Source: Companilactobacillus kimchiensis (lineage in GTDB: Bacteria; Bacillota; Bacilli; Lactobacillales; Lactobacillaceae). Taken from it: a stretch of DNA of 47,724 nt. Below the pieces are notes generated by a model. That model searched no databases and was not told where the DNA came from. It was given only the letters and a program-made list of their open reading frames with translations. Where the stretch lies: NCBI RefSeq assembly GCF_001438805.1, contig NZ_JQCF01000017.1, forward strand, positions 1-47,724, written 5' to 3'. Shown piece by piece: positions 44,436 to 47,724 of this stretch. The position numbers were made by a program, and so were the translations under genes. Within the stretch, counting starts at the first letter, position 1, and each line of letters begins with the position of its first letter.

Positions 44436-45071
44436 ATGGAGCATCCCAAAATCAATGAGGACTATTTAGAAACTGGTTCATTTTTCGATATCTTTAACGA
44501 AGAGGATTTTCTACTAACTAATAAGGATTTGAAGAATGATTTTGTAGAAAATCAAAACATCAGTCATCCAATCATTGAACAGACAGTTTTGGACCATGTA
44601 TCTTTTAGTGGCTGTAATTTTAATAAATTGGAGTTAACTGATGTAATTTTTAAAGGCTGCGATTTATCAAATTGTGTTTTTGATGAGGCCAGTATTTATC
44701 GCGTTGAATTTCAAAATTGTAAGATGATGGGAACTGATTTTGATAGTTCATATTTGAATAATGTGATTTTTAACAACTGTTTGTTGGATTTGGCTAACCT
44801 GAATAAACTCAATTTAAAAGTTGTTCAATTCAACGATAGTAGTTTAAAGGATGTTAGTTTTAACGAAAATAAACTGAATAAAATTAATTTTAAAAACTGT
44901 GAATTAGATAAGATGAATCTTTTAGGGACTAAATTAAGAGGACTTGACTTAAGCAGTTGTCATTTTGAATCGATTGATATTGATCAGGATTTGGCTCGAG
45001 GTTTAAAAGTTAATAGTGAACAAGCAGCTTTTTTAGCCCGTTATTTCCTTGGTATAACAGTAATCTATTAG
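44436..45071 (+). CDS. Pentapeptide-repeat protein
   Basis: A 211-residue protein whose residues about 50-185 form five-residue repeats of A(D/N)LXX type in a variant with many F at the central position (VSFSGCNFNKLELTDVIF, DLSNCVFDEASIYRVEF and so on). They should fold as a right-handed quadrilateral beta-helix. The N-terminal 45 residues are not repetitive (YLETGSFFDIFNEEDF), and the C-terminus ends with a hydrophobic LARYFLGITVIY. Some family members mimic DNA and protect gyrase from quinolones, but most have no known role. No function is assigned. The SD is AAAGGAG. It is monocistronic and followed at once by the dispersed repeat. Confidence 0.85.
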   Translation: MEHPKINEDYLETGSFFDIFNEEDFLLTNKDLKNDFVENQNISHPIIEQTVLDHVSFSGCNFNKLELTDVIFKGCDLSNCVFDEASIYRVEFQNCKMMGTDFDSSYLNNVIFNNCLLDLANLNKLNLKVVQFNDSSLKDVSFNENKLNKINFKNCELDKMNLLGTKLRGLDLSSCHFESIDIDQDLARGLKVNSEQAAFLARYFLGITVIY

Positions 45072-45205
45072 GGGGTGGGACAAAACACATTTAGTTTTCG
45101 AGCGCCAACGAGAATACCTCATCAATCCGTACTTTGAATTGATGAGGTATTCTTTGTACTGCAAGTTTAAAGTTAAAAACAGTTATGTTTTCCCTAACAC
45201 TTAAT
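45072..45205 (+). repeat. Dispersed intergenic repeat, copy B (hairpin-bearing)
   Basis: Begins one base after the pentapeptide-repeat gene with GGGGTGGGACAAAAC. It shares with copy A (131-333, minus) the blocks TTTCGAGCGC, AATACCTCATCAAT, ACTTTGAATTGATGAGG, TACTGCAAGTTTA and ACAGTTAT. A 14-bp perfect stem (45113-45126 with 45138-45151) has an 11-base loop. It may end the upstream transcript. Boundaries are approximate. Confidence 0.7.
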
Positions 45206-45213
45206 TCTTATAG

Positions 45214-45265
45214 TTGACAAATGTAGACTTTGATAATATGATGGTTTTTGTAGATTACAAGTGTA
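45214..45265 (+). promoter_or_regulatory. Copper-responsive promoter with two cop boxes
   Basis: Promoter TTGACA (45214-45219), 17-base spacer, TATGAT (45237-45242). Two perfect matches to the CopY operator KACANNTGTA are present: GACAAATGTA (45216-45225), overlapping the -35, and TACAAGTGTA (45256-45265), just past the start point. This is the enterococcal/streptococcal cop arrangement, in which CopY blocks transcription until copper rises. No copY gene is in the window. Confidence 0.88.
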
Positions 45266-45288
45266 AACGTGAATTGAGGAGAAAAAAT

Positions 45289-45660
45289 ATGACAAAAATT
45301 ATAGTGTTATTAGTAGGATTAGCAGTTATTGGTTTTATTCTATGGTGGTTTTTCGGTAAACATCAAGTGGCTCAAGCTACAGCGGATGTAACTGACAATA
45401 ACCAAACAGTTGATATTGAGGTTAAGGGTGGTTATTCACCAGAAGTAGTTACTTTAAAGAAAGGTGTTCCAGCGACTATCAATTTTACTAGAAAAGATGC
45501 ATCAAGTTGTTTGGATCGAGTAGTCTTTTCAGATTTTGGTATCAATAAAGAATTACCACAAAATGAACAACAATCAGTTAAAATCGATACAACTAAACCT
45601 GGAGAATTCCAATGGGCTTGTGGTATGGATATGTTCCATGGCAAGTTGATTATTAAATAG
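45289..45660 (+). CDS. Membrane-anchored cupredoxin copper chaperone (CupA-like)
   Basis: A 123-residue protein with one N-terminal transmembrane helix (about 3-22; IIVLLVGLAVIGFILWWFF) and a cupredoxin fold (about 35-123). Likely copper-binding residues are Cys in DASSCLDRV and Cys-Gly-Met-Asp-Met in WACGMDMFHGKL. Size and layout match pneumococcal CupA, which passes Cu(I) to the exporter CopA. I start it at ATG 45289 (GAGGAG upstream); the frame is open for 25 more codons, but that stretch contains the second cop box. It lies nine bases before the ATPase gene. The symbol is withheld because orthology is inferred. Confidence 0.88.
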   Translation: MTKIIVLLVGLAVIGFILWWFFGKHQVAQATADVTDNNQTVDIEVKGGYSPEVVTLKKGVPATINFTRKDASSCLDRVVFSDFGINKELPQNEQQSVKIDTTKPGEFQWACGMDMFHGKLIIK

Positions 45661-45669
45661 GGGGCATTA

Positions 45670-47598
45670 ATGATGACAATTACAAAACGTTTCTGGATTT
45701 CACTGATTTTCTCATTTCCAATGTTACTTGGAATGGTTATGATGCCCTTTGGTTGGATGGTACCAGGTGGTGCCTGGACGCAATTAATTTTAACAACCAT
45801 CGTTATGGCAGTTTCAGCTCGACCATTCTTGCAAAGTGCGTGGGCATCTTTTCAAAAGCATCATTCTAATATGGATACTTTAGTTGCAATCGGTACTGCC
45901 ACGGCCTATTTTTACAGTGTTTACGCTATGTTCACTAATCAGGCAGTCTTTTTTGAAAGTGCAGCTTTCGTAGTAACTTTCGTGTTACTTGGACAAGTGT
46001 TTGAAGAAAGAATGCGTAACAATGCTTCAAATGCGATTGAAAAGTTAGTTGATCTACAAGCCAAAGAGGCCGAAGTTTTACGTGATGGTCAATTGGTTAA
46101 AATTCCACTTTCTGACGTCGTCGCTGGCGATATCATCAAAGTAAAACCAGGTCAAAAAGTGGCTGTTGATGGTGTCATTACTGATGGTAATTCAACAGTT
46201 GATGAATCGATGGTGACTGGTGAAAGTATGCCAGTTGATAAAGTGGTTGGCGACAAAGTTATTGGTTCTACCATCAATAATACGGGTACCTTCATGTTCC
46301 GAGCCGAAAAAGTTGGAAATGAAACGATGTTGTCACAAATTGTTGAATTAGTTAAAAAAGCTCAAAATAGTCATGCTCCAATTCAAAAATTAACTGATAA
46401 AATATCGGAAATCTTTGTACCAATAGTATTAATTCTTTCAATTACAACATTCTTAGTTTGGTACGTTTTCCTTGGCGCTACATTGGCCAATGCGTTGATC
46501 TTTGCAGTTTCTGTAGTCGTCATTGCTTGTCCATGTGCCTTAGGATTAGCAACACCAACTGCCTTGATGGTTGGAACTGGTCGTGGTGCCAAAATGGGTA
46601 TCTTGATCAAGAATGGTGAAGTTTTGGAAGAAGTTAGTGATGTTAAAACAGTTGTCTTTGATAAAACTGGAACTATTACTAACGGTAAACCAGAAGTTAC
46701 CGACATTATCGGTGATGAACAACAAATTCTAGCTATCGCTGCTGGATTGGAAGAATCATCTGAACATCCTTTGGCTACAGCTATTTTGGATCGTGCCAAA
46801 GAGTTGAAAATTACTCCTGCTACCACAAATAATTTCCAAGCAATTGAGGGTAAAGGTGTTCAAGCAATAGTTGACAACCACGAGGCCTTTGTGGGAAATG
46901 ATAAGCTGTTAGCTGATGTTAAAATTACCAAAGCTATGGAACAACAAATGATTCAATTACAAAACGCTGCTAAAACAGTTGTTTTTGTCGGCATGAATCA
47001 AAAAATTATCGGCTTGATTGCAATCCAAGATGCTCCGAAAGAAACTTCTAAAGCAGCAATTGCTACTTTAAGAGCAAGAGGATTGAGAACTGTTATGTTA
47101 ACTGGTGATAATATTCGAGTGGCTCAAGCAATAGCCAAGCAAGTTGGGATTGATGAAGTTATCGCCGATGTTTTGCCAGGTGATAAAGCTGATCATGTTC
47201 AGGCATTACAAAAAGAAAGTAAAGTTGCCTTTGTGGGTGATGGAATCAACGACGCCCCAGCTCTGACCATGGCTGATGTCGGAATTGCCATGGGTTCAGG
47301 AACTGATATTGCGATTGAATCCGGAGGAATCGTCCTAGTTAAAAATGATCTTCGTGATGTTGCTAAAGCTTTAGAGTTGAGTAAAAAGACCTTTAACCGA
47401 ATCAAGCTCAACTTGTTCTGGGCCTTTATCTACAATGTTCTGGGAATTCCAGTCGCCGCCGGATTGTTTTTCACAATTGGTTTGACACTTAGTCCCGAAT
47501 TAGCTGGATTGGCGATGGCCTTTAGTTCTCTATCAGTTGTCACAAGTTCAGTTTTACTTAATAAGGCTAAAATTTCCACCGATGGTAAAATTGCATAA
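45670..47598 (+). CDS. copA: Copper-exporting P1B-type ATPase without N-terminal metal-binding domain
   Basis: A 642-residue heavy-metal P-type ATPase. The membrane copper motif is CPC (Cys287-Pro-Cys289 in VVIACPCALGLATP), the phosphorylated Asp is Asp331 in FDKTGTITNG, and the TGES loop, the SEHPLA nucleotide site and GDGINDAPAL hinge are all present. The CPC, rather than CPH, favours Cu(I) export. No HMA domain or cupredoxin domain precedes the first membrane helix, so the CupA-like protein next door probably supplies copper. Two adjacent ATGs are possible; the second (45673) has better spacing from the GGGGG SD. It is under the cop boxes. Confidence 0.93.
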   Translation: MMTITKRFWISLIFSFPMLLGMVMMPFGWMVPGGAWTQLILTTIVMAVSARPFLQSAWASFQKHHSNMDTLVAIGTATAYFYSVYAMFTNQAVFFESAAFVVTFVLLGQVFEERMRNNASNAIEKLVDLQAKEAEVLRDGQLVKIPLSDVVAGDIIKVKPGQKVAVDGVITDGNSTVDESMVTGESMPVDKVVGDKVIGSTINNTGTFMFRAEKVGNETMLSQIVELVKKAQNSHAPIQKLTDKISEIFVPIVLILSITTFLVWYVFLGATLANALIFAVSVVVIACPCALGLATPTALMVGTGRGAKMGILIKNGEVLEEVSDVKTVVFDKTGTITNGKPEVTDIIGDEQQILAIAAGLEESSEHPLATAILDRAKELKITPATTNNFQAIEGKGVQAIVDNHEAFVGNDKLLADVKITKAMEQQMIQLQNAAKTVVFVGMNQKIIGLIAIQDAPKETSKAAIATLRARGLRTVMLTGDNIRVAQAIAKQVGIDEVIADVLPGDKADHVQALQKESKVAFVGDGINDAPALTMADVGIAMGSGTDIAIESGGIVLVKNDLRDVAKALELSKKTFNRIKLNLFWAFIYNVLGIPVAAGLFFTIGLTLSPELAGLAMAFSSLSVVTSSVLLNKAKISTDGKIA

Positions 47599-47724
47599 AA
47601 AACCTGCAACATAAGTTTTCACTTAAAACAAAAAGCTGTGGTAATCTGAACAACGGTTTTTACTCATGATTTGTTAAAGTATAAATTAACGAAGTTATTA
47701 TTACACTGCCGTCTTCCATAAAAA
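47599..47724. other. Right-edge non-coding stretch
   Basis: I see no gene and no clear strong terminator in the last 126 bases. It is AT-rich. Confidence 0.5.

Noticed and set aside
45432-47411. Minus-strand open frames of 70-147 codons inside cupA and copA.
   Set aside because: All lie opposite well-defined coding frames and look like codon-bias shadows without start signals.

Overview
The window looks like a low-GC, AT-rich chromosome segment of a lactic acid bacterium (Lactobacillaceae; a Companilactobacillus-like species is my best guess, not proven). The reasons are the PTS-centred sugar metabolism, H2O2-forming GlpO beside a glycerol kinase that carries the HPr-phosphorylatable histidine, many catabolite-responsive (cre) motifs, strong Gram-positive Shine-Dalgarno sequences and a CupA/CopA copper locus with CopY-type operators. 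There are 39 genes. I see no rRNA, tRNA, CRISPR array, phage gene or insertion sequence.

Layout. 1-1.1 kb: a dispersed intergenic repeat, then glpF on the minus strand. 1.7-8.2 kb: acyl-thioester genes (FabV/TER-type enoyl reductase, acyl-CoA:acetate CoA-transferase, LysR regulator divergent from an alpha/beta hydrolase, and a FabK-type FMN enoyl reductase). 8.3-12.7 kb: glpK-glpO and an ApbE-type flavin transferase. 12.8-17.1 kb: a complete N-acetylmuramic-acid operon murP-mupG-murQ-murR (cell-wall sugar recycling). 17.3-24.7 kb: a GntR regulator and a seven-gene operon (disaccharide-type PTS EIIC, a small membrane protein, a second GH170/DUF871 glycosidase, an amidohydrolase/deacetylase, a SelA-like PLP ammonia-lyase, KDPG-type aldolase, KDG kinase). 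24.7-26.9 kb: a membrane glycerophosphodiesterase and an ASCH protein. 27.1-33.5 kb: PRD regulator, fructose-type EIIA, EIIB and EIIC, and a GH38 alpha-mannosidase. 33.6-44.3 kb: an M20 peptidase and a plant-glycoside locus (GH3-GH78-GH43-pgmB on minus; AraC, MFS and SemiSWEET on plus). 44.4-47.6 kb: pentapeptide-repeat protein, a second copy of the dispersed repeat, then cupA-copA behind two cop boxes.

How they work together. Most modules are carbon-scavenging islands, each with its own regulator and usually a cre, which suggests global CcpA control. Glycerol enters through GlpF, is phosphorylated by GlpK and oxidised by GlpO; the GDPD enzyme can also supply glycerol-3-P. The mur operon imports MurNAc or MurNAc-GlcNAc and delivers GlcNAc-6-P.

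The most interesting candidate new system is the 18.0-24.7 kb operon. Its enzymes line up as an intracellular pathway for a disaccharide ending in an N-acetylated amino-sugar acid (for example chitobionate): PTS phosphorylation, GH170 cleavage, deacetylation, ammonia elimination to KDG, KDG phosphorylation and aldol cleavage. A second idea is that the GH3 enzyme, which carries an Asp-His dyad, is a phosphorylase feeding the linked beta-phosphoglucomutase. Both are inferences from families and gene order.
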